Shown piece after piece: positions 1 to 10,629 of a stretch of DNA of 64,000 bases. The notes beneath the pieces were generated by a model, which searched no databases, had not been told where the DNA came from, and was given only the letters and a program-made list of their open reading frames with translations. This DNA comes from Scalesia atractyloides. Lineage: Eukaryota; Streptophyta; Magnoliopsida; Asterales; Asteraceae. Position 1 is the stretch's first letter, and every line of letters starts with the position of its first letter. A program made the position numbers and the translations under genes. The stretch spans positions 83,136,014-83,200,013 of the forward strand of contig CAMTDV010000003.1 in NCBI GenBank assembly GCA_947069175.1, in the 5' to 3' direction.

Positions 1-44
1 AAATTATTTTTATTACCTATTCCGCTACGGGTCGGGGTGTGACA
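1..44 (+). repeat. 3' end of an LTR (A/C family), truncated by window edge
   Basis: The last 25 bases before position 45 almost match the 3' ends of the LTRs of elements A and C (ending GGGTCGGGGTGTGACA). No primer-binding site follows, so this is the end of a 3' LTR or a solo LTR whose body lies to the left of the window. Confidence 0.7.
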
Positions 45-778
45 CATCAGTTATAACAAAATCATATTGAATGTGTAATCAAGTAATGGATTTATATTAA
101 ATGTGTAATCACGTAATAGATATTCAAAATCACGTAGTCATGTGTTGGGTATTCAAAAATCACGTAATGTGTATTCAAAATCTTGTATTTTTTAAGAAAG
201 CTATATCAATAGGCTGCTCGAATTAGAGAGAATGAAATGTGCTTTAATAAGATGTATTTTTTGTTCTTTTTTTTTGTAAAATATTAACGTCTGAAAAAGT
301 TATAGTCGTTTGAAAATCAAAATATTAACCAAAATATTAATGTATGAAAAAGTTATAGTCATTTGAAAATCAAAAGGGAAAGTTGTTTCAAGTAAGAAAT
401 GACTAAATTACCCTTATTACCAATAACACATGTCCACCTCTTCCTCTCATGTATACTTCGTACAAGATTTTAGTGATACAACCACATTTAAATTATACAC
501 ACATATAAAAATTGTGACAACCATGTCAACATATATACAAGACTACTATATACTATGCATTAAATAAACAACATAAAAAAGCCTGTGTGTTGTTGGTTAT
601 ATAACCGTCACATATACGATATACCAGGAACTCTGTATATTTTATTTGTCAATTCATAAACACAAAACCAAATTCGTACAATTCTTATAAATCAATAGTG
701 GAACCATTATATTATATATAATTATAATTTCAAGTGTCATCTACGTGATTAATAGACACACCACATTTTTCATAATCA
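45..778. other. AT-rich spacer without recognisable gene
   Basis: Low-complexity AT-rich DNA with several short direct repeats near the start (variants of 'tgtaatcacgtaat' and 'tattcaaaatcacgta'). No supported open reading frame, RNA gene or transposon end was seen. Confidence 0.5.
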
Positions 779-780
779 CA

Positions 781-846
<66 letters not shown>
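779..846. repeat. (CA)n-(TA)n compound microsatellite
   Basis: A CA run passes directly into a TA run of about 35 bp. The TA run abuts the first MITE, so it may mark that element's target or have been extended after insertion. Confidence 0.9.
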
Positions 847-850
<4 letters not shown>

Positions 851-1258
851 TATCTTGAGAACGCTAAAGATTGCAAGAATCGTAAGAACGAATGAGAAAA
901 CCACTAAAAACTATTTTTTTAATACAATCATCATTTTAATTAAAATACAACGTAAGAAATTACAACATCAAATAATTCATTTCTTCTCTCAAAATCACTC
1001 TTATTAGATTTTATAAAAATGTGTAAATATAACAAATTTACACATGTGTAAATGGCAAACTTACACATGTGTATTTTCTTTATTTCTGAATTCACGTAAA
1101 TTTAAATGTGTAAATTAAATTTCTAGAATTGTATTCGAATAATATAACAAGCGTAAAAAGAAATTTTGAATTTCACTTGTTTTTGACCAAGTTCTAGTAG
1201 TTTTTTCATTCGTTCTCACGATTCTCGCGATATTTAGCGTTCTCATTTAAACTCTCCC
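847..1258. mobile_element. TA-flanked MITE, copy 1
   Basis: Its ends are inverted repeats: the left end reads TTGAGAACGCTAAAGATTGC and the right end carries the complement (GCGATATTTAGCGTTCTCA), followed by a CTCTCCC terminus. The left tip has lost the GGGGAGAGT terminal bases seen in copy 2. The interior contains TTTACACATGTGTAAA palindromes. A TA microsatellite lies on each side. No coding capacity. Confidence 0.75.
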
Positions 1259-1285
1259 ATATATATATATATATATATATATATA

Positions 1286-1710
1286 GGGGAGAGTTATCTT
1301 GAGAACGCTAAATATTGCGAGAACCATGAGAACGAATGCGAAAACCAATCAAAATCATTTTTTTAATACAATCATCATTTTAATTAATATATATAATCAA
1401 AATAAGAAATTACAACATCAAATAATTCAGTTCTCCTCTCAAAATCACTCTTATTATATTTTTTACACATGTGTAAACATAACAACTTTACACATGTGTA
1501 AATGACAAACTTACACAAGTGTAAATTTTCTTTATTTCCGAATTCACGTAAATTTAAATGTGTAAATTAAATTTCTAGAATTGTATCCAATAATAATGAC
1601 AAGTGTAAAAAGAAATTTTGAAGTTCACTTGTTTTTGACCAAGTTCTAGTGGTTTTTTCATTCGTTCTCATGGTTCTCGTGATATTTAGCGTTCTCATTT
1701 AAACCCTCCC
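1286..1710. mobile_element. TA-flanked MITE, copy 2
   Basis: About 425 bp with terminal inverted repeats of roughly 60 bp (left GGGGAGAGTTATCTTGAGAA; right end complementary, closing with CCCTCCC). The interior is clearly homologous to copy 1, including the TACACATGTGTAA palindromes. It is separated from copy 1 only by a 27-bp TA run and followed by another TA run. A non-autonomous element, with no transposase. Confidence 0.8.
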
Positions 1711-1741
1711 ATATATATATATATGTATATGTATATGTATA

Positions 1742-4402
1742 TGTAACATTAGCGTTTGTCAGGTGTATGCCTACATCCTGCGCTTAAGTCATGGCCATTT
1801 GCAATTAAATGATTCGGGATATCAAGGACACCGGTCGTATTAATCCCCAAGTGTTTAAGTTATCAAGAAAACAAATTAAAACGGGTTATTTGCATTTCTA
1901 TGACATCATGGCCCTTTTGCAATACCCGACCAAGTGGCTATTGCCATATCCCGAGCCTTTATAAAATAAAATAGGTTAAGAGTATTTATATGTGCTTGTC
2001 TTTATGATATCAATATGTTTAGCACTATCGTAATTCAAAACAACTCAAACTTAGGCGCAATTTACTAGAGGCTTCTAGTCTTGAATGAAAGGAAATATTA
2101 TCCGTTGGAATGTTAACATGTTAGGCGTTAACCGGATAGAATGTGGTTTATACCCTTTCGAGTACAAGGACTCGTGTAATATGTGTTTAATGTACATTCT
2201 GACTAGAACTGATTTGAAAACACAGTTTAAATAGCAGCGGAACAAAGTTAAAAATCCTAACAAGATTTAAAAACCACATGTATTGAAGAAATAATCAAAA
2301 CATAAAAGTTTATCAAACCACACCACGCTAATGATTGCAACTATTCGTCCAAGCTGTACCTAATGACCTGCAAAGCATGCAATTAACGTAAAAGTGAAGA
2401 TCAATAGTTAACGCCCGGCTCCCAGCATGGTGTGAGGTTTGTCAAACCTAATAGCGCTATCAACTAATAGCCCGCCTGCCAACCCGACATACTAATCGGT
2501 AAGAATGTAAGGACTTCCAGATAGAGTGTTCGATTAGTTCAAGTGTACTACTCCATCTCCAGTGGATAGTATCTTTTGTGGTTCCAAACTAGGAACACAC
2601 GTTTAGATCCAACCAGGGCTACCGTAAAAAGTGTTGTCCTAACCCAGGGACAACCCAAGGACGTATGCTTTTAGAGAAGGTTGTGAACTCACCTTAGTTT
2701 GCTCAGCATAAAATAGGCGTGAAAGGTAACAGAAGTGGTCAACCTCGTCCCGTACGCTTACCGTTTTAGTTAGTTTAGATTCACGTAATCACACACGTAT
2801 TCCAGCACATATCCATGTAGTCACGTTTAACATTCAATTAACCGTTTGTTTAAGTTGGTGCATGTGATCATACCATTACATATTATACATTCACATACAC
2901 TCATTAAGGGTTTTAATGACATATAACACCTTGTTGTAACACGTAAATTCACTCAAAGCATTTACAATCACTTTTAGCATATTGCAGTTTCACATCAGAT
3001 TATTGACAGTTTTACGGAATATATTTAAAATACTAAACGGACTCGAAAAATTATGATATTTTAACATGACATTGAGTTTAGTTTATGAATACTTGTGGAT
3101 TTTTCTCATGACCTAAATCCTTACAGAAAATTTACTAAAAATCATCTTTTACGCATAAGTCTGATTCGTAACATTTTTATGACAGTTTACAGAAAAAAAT
3201 CATATAAAAATCCTCATTAACCTTTTTAATGAAATTCTAGTGGGAGATTTTCACTATATATCACCTGGAACTATCTACAATAAAAGTTTCGGGTAATAAC
3301 TCAATTTTTACATTGAGCTATGATATTTGTAATAGCTTGCAAATTCTGTTAGAAAACGCAGCCTAGACCTATGTTACGGAAAAGTTCGTTTAAAATATCA
3401 AATCTCATCGAAAAACTATAATTCCAGTGAGGTTGGAAAGTTATTTCCACGAACTACGTTATAGACTCAAGAAACACTGATTTTTGTTAACTTTTGACCT
3501 GGTTACAGTCGACATAAGTTGGCTGTAACTTTCTGGACAGATTCAGTTTTGTTACCCGACTCCCAAAAACGATTACTTAACTGAAAAAACGACCAATATG
3601 TCTCAACTACAACAGGTTTTCAACTCAAATCAAGTCATATATCAACCATTCACCAAGGACCTAACAAGATTTAAGACAAGAATCAAACAAGATTTATAAT
3701 AAGTTATTTCGATCCCATGACCCACCATGCACGATTTCTAACAACCTAGCCAACGAGTACCATCACATACATCATGAATCATCAAGCAAAATAGAAAACA
3801 TAGCCGTGACATCATAGTTCTAGTAGCCGAAATCGTGCATGGACTCTAAAACTATAAACAAGATTCAAAACATGATACCTAGTGATGAAGGGAGTCTGAT
3901 TTAGCCTGAAACCAAAAACTTGAAGCCCTTGTGCTCCTGGTTTTAGTCAAGAGTAGAGGAGGGAAAAGAAGGGACAGGAGATCGCAAGTTAGGGTTGTAG
4001 GTGAAGAGGGAGACTTCTGATCAAAACATGCATACATACATAATATATGGAATAAGGGTGTAGGGCGGTTTGAGGTTGGGTCACCGAAGTGGGCTTGGGC
4101 CGATAGTGGGGTGGGTGTGAGCCGTAATTAAGAGGGGTAAGGGGTGGTGGTTTGGGTTTAAATCAGACAGTAAAGGTTCGGTTTTGGGGTGGCTCATGTT
4201 TAGCTTGGGCCGCGTGGGAACAAGTGGGGGTTTGGGTCGGGTTTCATGAGTTTAGGTTGCACAATTACTCCCATATATCTTCGTTTAAGTAATCGTATTT
4301 GGTTTAAAAAAATACAACGCGACAAGTAAAGCGTAAACGAACACAATGAAATAATCGAGAAAAGTGCACGATTTTTAACATCAGAGAATACGGGTTGTCA
4401 CA
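1742..4402 (-). mobile_element. Ty3/gypsy-type LTR, solo or truncated, minus strand
   Basis: Read on the minus strand, the block starts TGTGACAACCCG at 4402 and ends with TGTTACA at 1742, so it has TG...CA termini. Near its end lies a stretch (AGCGCAGGATGTAGGCATACACCTGACA) closely matching the LTRs of element B around 27210-27235. A CTCCCACTAGAA stretch is shared with element D's LTR. Neither a primer site, nor a purine tract, nor gag/pol is attached, and flanking bases (GTATA on the left, TGTAC on the right) do not form a clean 5-bp duplication. A solo LTR is the simplest reading; a fragment is possible. The positions match the ORF-free nature of LTRs. Confidence 0.7.
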
Positions 4403-4690
4403 TGTACCAAATTATTTTCGTTACCAATTCGGTACCCACTTTTTACTGTTTTCTATACCGGTACTTTCAGTTTGGTACCGGTACGGTATGGTATCAGTAA
4501 ACTACCAATTTTGACCTTCATATACCGGTAGCGTACCGAATATTTTCGGTACCGGTATCGGTACTACGTTCATCCCTACCAAAACCGAGATGTCGGTTAT
4601 ACAAATATGATAACCATAACTGATCAGTTATGGTGGTTATCGTTAATCGATTCCGAAGGTTATAGTTGGTCAGTTAACCGTCAGTTGTGG
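4403..4690. repeat. GGTACCGGTA-rich inverted-repeat stretch, possible hAT-type MITE remnant
   Basis: Dense palindromes of the GGTACCGGTACGG type, then a CATCCCTACC segment and several GGTTA/TAACC inverted repeats. This resembles short non-autonomous hAT-like repeats of plants, but ends and target duplication could not be defined. Confidence 0.35.
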
Positions 4691-4971
4691 TGCCTAAAAT
4701 AGCTCAAAAATACATATTCTATAATATTAGTACCCAATATAAATAAACAAAATGATATAATATAATCCATAGATATAAACAAAGGTTTAACAAAATGATA
4801 TGATATAATCCATAAATTAAGACAATCGTTCAACTAAAAACATCAAATATTGAAAATGACGAAATGTCTAAAATCCACAAAGAAAAATAGGTTTAGTGGA
4901 AGTTTATTAATCTCAATCTTAAAAAAGTATTGACTGATCTCTTTTTGGGTAACAAATCTACTATACAAACA
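4691..4971. other. AT-rich spacer
   Basis: Nothing recognised apart from a direct repeat of 'aaaatgatatgatataatccataa' type (about 4749-4816). Short open frames here are chance. Confidence 0.4.
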
Positions 4972-5096
4972 TAGGAATGGCAATGGGTTAGGTATGGTTC
5001 GGGTATGGTGAATCTCATACCCGGTTGTAAAATCTTGTTCCATACTCGGCCCATTACCTGTCGGGTCTCGGGTATACCCATTGGGATTTTCATGTA
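4972..5096. mobile_element. Small MITE-like inverted repeat (hAT style)
   Basis: The left part (GGAATGGCAATGGGT) and right part (ACCCATTGGGATTTTCAT) are approximately complementary, with further GGGTATGG and CATACCCGG pairs inside. This is the common plant form of short hAT-derived repeats. The target duplication was not resolved. Confidence 0.45.
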
Positions 5097-5139
5097 TATA
5101 TATTTTTTACATTCCTTTATAATTATATGTTTTAAAAAG

Positions 5140-5179
<40 letters not shown>

Positions 5180-5202
5180 CATTCCTTTATAATTATATGT
5201 TT

Positions 5203-5239
<37 letters not shown>

Positions 5240-5290
5240 CATTCCTTTATAATTATATGTTTTAAAAAGATATATATATATATATATTAA
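5093..5290. repeat. Tandem repeat, three units of 60-70 bp
   Basis: TATTTTTTACATTCCTTTAT recurs at about 5101, 5171 and 5231, each followed by AATTATATGTTTTA and a TA run of variable length. An 86-codon open frame across it is a by-product of the repeat. Confidence 0.9.
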
Positions 5291-5427
5291 ATTGTGATAA
5301 ATAACATACACATCATCATCAAATATTTACTATAAATATAAATAAATTACAAAAAATAAAAAAATAGAATCTTGTAATTGTATTGGTTCAATGTCATCAA
5401 TTAATTTTGTTTATGGGTCGATTAATT

Positions 5428-5749
5428 TGGTTTTCTACAAAACTTAGCGAGAACAACATAATAAACTGTATGTAATGCATGGGAGATATTCAAAATAAAT
5501 AAAGAGAGAGAAAAAATATGTCAATCATGTAACCGTCTTATATATCATATTTAAAACATCACAATGACTCTATTATGTAACTCTTATACTTCTCAACATA
5601 ATTTTCGGTTTGGTTGAAGATTTCCCTATACACATACATATAACATTATAACTTGTTGTGATAAATTAGTATTTCAAAAGTACTAAGTTTGTTCTTGTCT
5701 TTTACAACGTTATTTTATAATTTACTGTTGTTTAACTGTTATCAAATAT
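5428..5749 (+). promoter_or_regulatory. Upstream region of UGT copy 1, distal part
   Basis: This block is homologous in two parts to the upstream region of a second UGT copy: it matches 42145-42341 up to about 5610 and 63635-63795 from about 5605 to the MULE boundary. In the second copy the same sequence leads into the ATG at 63970. So this was the distal upstream DNA of the UGT pseudogene whose exon 1 now begins at 23430, pushed 17.5 kb away by the MULE. No individual factor-binding site can be assigned. Confidence 0.75.
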
Positions 5750-5759
5750 TTCATTATTG
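5750..5759. repeat. Target-site duplication of the MULE, left copy
   Basis: TTCATTATTG, repeated exactly at 23265-23274. The homologous site in UGT copy 2 (about 63786-63796) holds it once. Confidence 0.9.
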
Positions 5760-5827
5760 GGGTCAGGATATAATAGGAAGTTTATATCAATAGGAAGGAT
5801 AGGAAGTAATCTGGGACGTCCAATTGC
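5760..5827 (+). repeat. MULE left terminal inverted repeat
   Basis: Starts GGGTCAGGATATAATAGGAA. It aligns with the complement of 23197-23264 at roughly 70 percent by eye. Shared blocks include GTTTATAT, TAGGA, ATAGGAAGT and CGTCCA. Confidence 0.85.
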
Positions 5828-7244
5828 ACTATCAAGGGCCAAGATTAAAATCAAATAAAAACTCTCATTTAAACACGCTGTCCGGGCTTTCAAGGGTATT
5901 ATCGTTAAATTCCAACAATAACCGCTCTTGAATATGCTTAGAAAGCTTCATAAAAAGTTCATTACGTTTTACATTTTGATTGAAAGAACATACACTAATT
6001 GAAATTAGGGATAATCAAACTCCGTTGAAGTTCATGGCATCATCGAGAGATAATTTGAAGGTTTACCTTCAAGCTACCGATAAGAAATCCATATTGCAAA
6101 ACCCTAAATCAGCAAAGAAGCAACGAAAAACATCAGATAAAGAAAACATCGATCAACAAAGAAAAATTAACGTATATATTAGATGATGATTTTGTTGACC
6201 CCCCCACCAAAAGTGAAAAAGACTCAAAATATTGTTATTTTAGCAAGTGAGAAAAAGAAAAAGAAAAAGAAAAAGAAAGAAAAGTCAGATAATGTGAAAG
6301 CAAAGACAAATAGATCATTGAGGAAGGATAAAACACCAGAACAACAACCATATTATGAATACTATGGAAGTAAAATCAACATAAGATGTGCAGTCAATAA
6401 TCTCCTAAAGTATCTTAACAAATTTTCAAACGATCAAAAGAAAGCTGTGAGAGAAATAGGCTTTGGCAGCACACTATGAATCAACTTGCATTCAGTTCCT
6501 CGCAAATTCGGATATTGGCCAGTAAATAACTTTGATGCTGAAAATGATATGATAAATACTGGAGATAAAAAGATTAAGATCATAGCTGATTTGATTCAAA
6601 AAGTATTTCAAATACCAAATGGCAAAATAAAGATTGAGAAAAAAATGAGGCCCAAAGATACAGATCTTATAGTTAAATTCTGGCGGGGGCAATTCAGTAA
6701 AGAACTTTTGAAGAAACTGTATATTGCCAATCTGATTAGAGATTTAGAAAAAAGAAATGAACTTGGAAGAATATTCAAACTAAACTTCTTGGTTATATTT
6801 TGTACCGTCATGGCAGAGGCGATGCAAAGTGGTAATGTTGATCAAAGGTTTTTTCCATCAATGAAAAGTAACATAAGTATCCAAGATTTTAGTTGGTGTG
6901 AATATATGCTGAATTGTTTAAGGCGTACAAGAAAACAATGGCCTGGAGCTAACAAGACCTTCAATGGACCTATTGTAATGCTAGCGGTATAAATCTGATC
7001 TTTATATTTTTTATCATAAAACGCAATTATGCTTACTTGTTTATATGCTTGCTTTATTGCTATCTTATCTCAATGCTTATTTATATGTTTTGTTTAAAAT
7101 ATGCTAACTGTGTTATATATTTTCTAAATGCTGAATGCTTTATATCATAAAACGCAATATATAGTCATTGTTATCTTTTGTTAAATATGCTAGCTTAATG
7201 ATATCTTTACTCAATGCTCAAAGCTTTTTATCATAAAATGCAAC

Positions 7245-7249
7245 ATATA
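7245..7249. repeat. Target-site duplication of element A, left (ATATA)
   Basis: Matches 15364-15368 directly after the right LTR. Confidence 0.85.
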
Positions 7250-7440
7250 TGTAACATCCGTCAAAAACGGATTTACCAAACCCGCTCCGTTTATCAACCG
7301 AACAGTCAGTCAAATTTTTTTGTTGCGAATTAAATGCCCAAAATAATTTTAAACGATCCGTAATCAATTATTATGCGGGGATATATAGTTAGTTTTTGAA
7401 AATCTGTCAAAAATATCAAAATAAAAATGTTTTACTTTTG

Positions 7441-7520
7441 CCGGGTTTCGAACTCGGGTCTGTATCCGGTTCAACCAAACAAACTATCACTCAGTCAAAC
7501 AACCGCTCCGCCACTTTGTT
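7441..7520 (-). ncRNA. tRNA-like remnant in LTR A, minus strand
   Basis: The complement has a T-arm-like stretch around GTTCGAAACCCGG and, upstream, a D-arm-like GGCGGAGCGGTTG. It corresponds to the better preserved piece at 45811-45890 in element C. The T stem has a mismatch and there is no acceptor stem, so it is not a functional tRNA gene. The same piece recurs in the right LTR at about 12976-13055. Confidence 0.5.
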
Positions 7521-7780
7521 TTTCTGTTAACACAAGGAAACATTTAATTCAAATATTCAAGTTTCAAAGTTAAAATCAGTAAATTGCGCCCAAATTAGCA
7601 GTCGTCGGAAATCCCGACGACTTCGCCGTTTAATTAAGTTTCCGCTCAAATTAACCGTAGAATTAACTCTCACAACGGTTATAACCGACGTCTGAACCCG
7701 CGACATCAGCCATAACCGCCGGAGAACGGCTGACTACGAATATAGACCGAATTCAGACCCCATTCATCTCGTTACTACCC

Positions 7781-7788
7781 TATAAATA
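7781..7788 (+). promoter_or_regulatory. TATA box of LTR A
   Basis: CCCTATAAATACACCC. It is the best TATA match in the LTR, and the same context occurs in the right LTR (about 13316) and, slightly changed, in element C (near 46147). Transcription would start about 30 bp downstream and would include the tRNA-like units. Confidence 0.65.
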
Positions 7789-8222
7789 CACCCACAACTC
7801 GCCAGAAACCTTTCACACTCAAATCGCACCTTTTCTCGGTGAAAACTCACTCGCCGGAAATATCTTATACTTCGCCGGAAAACCGTATCAGTAATCTCTG
7901 AGCTTTACTGAACCCTCTACACCTTTACCGAAGCCACCCACACCCTTTGTAAGCTTTCGGAGGACTCTCTGCTGCAAGATACTGTCGCCGGAAAAAGGTT
8001 GCTGTCGCCGGAGTTCTGCCGGAAAACAGAGTAAAACCAGCCGGTACTTCTCACGCCTAAATTCCTTTCTTTTTTTCTTTTATCTCGACTGTAATTGATC
8101 ATAAAACGCTAAAGGAACTTGAATCAACAATTTGAACCAGTCAGTCGCCACTTCCGGTTAAACCAGTGAAGAAGACGACGTTTTAGTAATGGTTATGTAT
8201 AATTAAAACCAAGATAATTACC

Positions 8223-8640
8223 GGGTTAGACACACAGTCCAGCGGTGGACTGTGTGCACTTTTAACGCTATGGTCACGAGTTCGAGTATTGTCCCTCACA
8301 CGCCGCCCTGATAAAAATCCCTTTTTTCGCAAAACTGAACCGGAGTGTTGTGGGTATATGTTAAGTATATTGATAACCGAGTTTATAACCAAGTGCGACA
8401 CACAGTCCAGCGGTGGAGTGTGTGTCCGCTAACCCACAGGTCCCGGGTTCGAGACCTGTGGAGCGCACCGGTTCGCCGGGTCTAATCCATTTTTTAAATA
8501 AAGGGATTTCTGTTTAAATTCTAATTAATGTATATATATAATTAAAATCGGATATATGACGGGTTAGACACGTAGCTCAGTTGGTAGAGCTGCGTGCACG
8601 CGTACGGGAGGTCTCGGGTTCGAGCCTCACCCGGCGCACA
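8223..8640 (+). ncRNA. Tandem tRNA-like units (three) in LTR A
   Basis: Three units about 168 bp apart, each led by (G)TTAGACAC. Unit 1: hairpin CACACAGTCC/GGACTGTGTG (8231-8256), then GAGTTCGAGT. Unit 2: a similar hairpin with one mismatch (8398-8425), then a perfect 9-bp stem CCACAGGTC/GACCTGTGG (8434-8461) around GGGTTCGA. Unit 3: CACGTAGCTC/GAGCTGCGTG around AGTTGGTA (8569-8596), then GGTTCGAGCC (8617-8626). TAGCTCAGTTGG and GGTTCGAGCC match the A and B boxes of RNA polymerase III type 2 promoters, and their spacing is tRNA-like. No acceptor stem forms, so these are tRNA-like, not tRNA genes. Confidence 0.7.
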
Positions 8641-9127
8641 ACAATATGCCTTCGAACCGGTCAACGATAATCAAAGTCAACGGTCAAAGTTACTGTAGCA
8701 AAAATAAAATATTTTTTATTATTTTTATTTAATTATTTTAATTAAAAATCAATTAAAAATACTTAAAAATAACATTTTTAAGGTTAGAAAATAGCCTCAA
8801 ACTCACAAAAATACACCCAACAAACCTACTAAAATAGATTAATAAAACCCGTTTACTTACCAAACCGTAATGCGATTTATCTAGGTTTAATCTCACTTGT
8901 GGTTAAAACCACTTCGCGTGCATTCAACCTCATCAACCGAACGCACCCAATGTGAGTGAATTCTTACAAACTCCCCTTTTTATTCATGTTTTGGGGTGTA
9001 TCATGTGTCGCTTAAACTAATTTTCTTATGCAAATTCGTGCTATACCATTATATGAACTAAACTAGAATGTAACTATTGTTTGGTTGTGATGTATTACAT
9101 ATTGTCAAAGTTGTATGCAAATTATTC

Positions 9128-9445
9128 AGGCCCATCAGTTCCTCGTGGGAGACGAGAACAACGCGTGCCTCAAAACTCATTCATTAGGCCCATCAGTTCG
9201 TAAGAACAACGCGTGCCTCAAAACTCATACATTAGGCCCATCAGTTCCTCGTGGGAGACGAGAACAACGCGTGCCTCAAAACTCATACATTAGGCCCATC
9301 AGTTCGTAAGAACAACGCGTGCCTTAAAACTCATTCATTAGGCCCATCAGTTCGTGGAACAACGCGTGCCTCAAAACTCATTCATTAGGCCCATCAGTTC
9401 CTCGTGGGAGACGAGTCGAACAACGCGTGCCTCAAAACAATCATT
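9128..9445 (+). repeat. Six-copy tandem repeat in LTR A
   Basis: Units start AGGCCCATCAGTTC at about 9128, 9186, 9234, 9292, 9340 and 9388. Three of them contain the small hairpin CTCGTGGGAGACGAG; the others have lost it (CGTAAG or CGTGG). All contain AACAACGCGTGCCT. Two diverged copies occur in the element C LTR (47653 and 47791). Confidence 0.9.
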
Positions 9446-9830
9446 TGGTGTATGTGAGTTTAATATTCAATATTATGTGTTGTGTGAATAAATTTACATC
9501 TACATTTACTCATATGTGGTATGCACATTATTTATAATCAATTGGATAAACTTGTTCAAATGTTTTACCATAGGATTCACTCGCCAACATTATGTTGATC
9601 CAAAAACCTTTTTACACATGATACAGGTGAACAGGTTGAAGCAAGGAAAACATAGGATATGCCTTAGAAGAGAACCAAGAAGCTTAGACTGATAGTTAGA
9701 ATATGTTGTATCATTTATTTCCATTAAATTGTATTAATGAATATGAAACATATAATAAATGTCATGAGCTTTGATGATAACCCAATTATGCCCCGATCAC
9801 CTTTTCCGCTGCGGGTCGGGGTGTGACAGA

Positions 9831-9848
9831 TTGGTATCAGAGCCATGA
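9831..9848 (+). other. Primer-binding site of element A
   Basis: TTGGTATCAGAGCCATGA, two bases after the LTR. It is complementary to the 3' end of plant initiator methionine tRNA, the usual primer of gypsy elements. Confidence 0.9.
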
Positions 9849-10079
9849 CTATAGGGATATAGGATAGGTTATTAGACCCTTAGAGCCTATACTATAGTCT
9901 GCCTAAATTTTAATTGATTAGGTGGTTACATACAAACTTGTGATATTTATTTGTTTCATATTTGTTTACATTTCAGTCAAGCATACATGCTCATATACAT
10001 ATTCATTATACATATATACATATTCATTATACATATATCGATGTTCATGTATTCAATTTATTTTCATACTCTCATTATC

Positions 10080-10530
10080 CAAAGATTTTGTGCAATTTTC
10101 AAATCTCATCAAAGTAAGTTCTGCGACGGGCATGTAGTAACTGGAAGGGTACAAGTACCGGTAGTCGGAACGTCCTGTCTAGGCTGGCATTCGTATAAAT
10201 CCAATATAACGGACCAGTTTGCCTACCTGGGGACCAACGATGAGAGTACGAAGGACCTATTATGCCAAAGCATGCCACACCAAACGTCGTTCGAACTAAC
10301 CCTACTTTGAGTTGTCACCGTGTCTACACCTGGACACATTCCGAATATCACACGTTGTATACATATTTCTCGATTTTCTCCGGGTTTTTGTGTATGCAAC
10401 CTGGCAGAAACCGTGCGAACCATATGAAAAACCGGTATTCATGGGGGCCCACATGATTACACAGGTAAAGTATGGCGGCATGAAGGGCCTAACAGCGAGC
10501 AAAACCCAAGACATCCAATGGATGTAGTAA
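10080..10530 (+). other. Conserved untranslated leader of element A
   Basis: About 450 bp between primer site and gag. It is nearly collinear with 48470-48925 of element C, with few changes, although no long frame is shared. Such conservation without coding potential fits a packaging or dimerisation signal, but function is inferred. Confidence 0.5.
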
Positions 10531-10629
10531 TTTATTTATCTATATTTATTTTATGAACGTTCATTCCCCAAACACGACCCACGATCCCAAAGGCATTCAA
10601 CTCATACTCTTGACATGTATTCCTTGTAG

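Larger units (their letters stand above)
7250..9828 (+). repeat. 5' LTR of element A
   Basis: TGTAACATCC...GGTGTGACA, 2579 bp. In order it holds an opposite-strand tRNA-like piece (7441-7518), a TATA box (7781-7788), three tRNA-like units (8223-8640) and a six-copy tandem repeat (9128-9445). Two open frames of 61 and 72 codons recur identically in the other LTR and are not genes. Confidence 0.95.

Noticed and set aside
1742..4402. Solo LTR with target duplication
   Set aside because: The TG...CA ends are good, but flanking five-base strings do not match cleanly, so only 'solo or truncated' is claimed.
7917..8401. Minus-strand frames of 61 and 72 codons in LTR A
   Set aside because: They recur in the right LTR simply because LTRs are copies, match no family, and overlap structured non-coding units.
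8569..8640. Functional tRNA gene in the LTR
   Set aside because: A and B boxes and arm-like hairpins are present, but bases flanking them cannot form a 7-bp acceptor stem and the anticodon arm is not convincing. Listed as tRNA-like.
9128..9445. CRISPR-like array
   Set aside because: Units are contiguous imperfect tandem repeats inside a plant LTR, without unique spacers.
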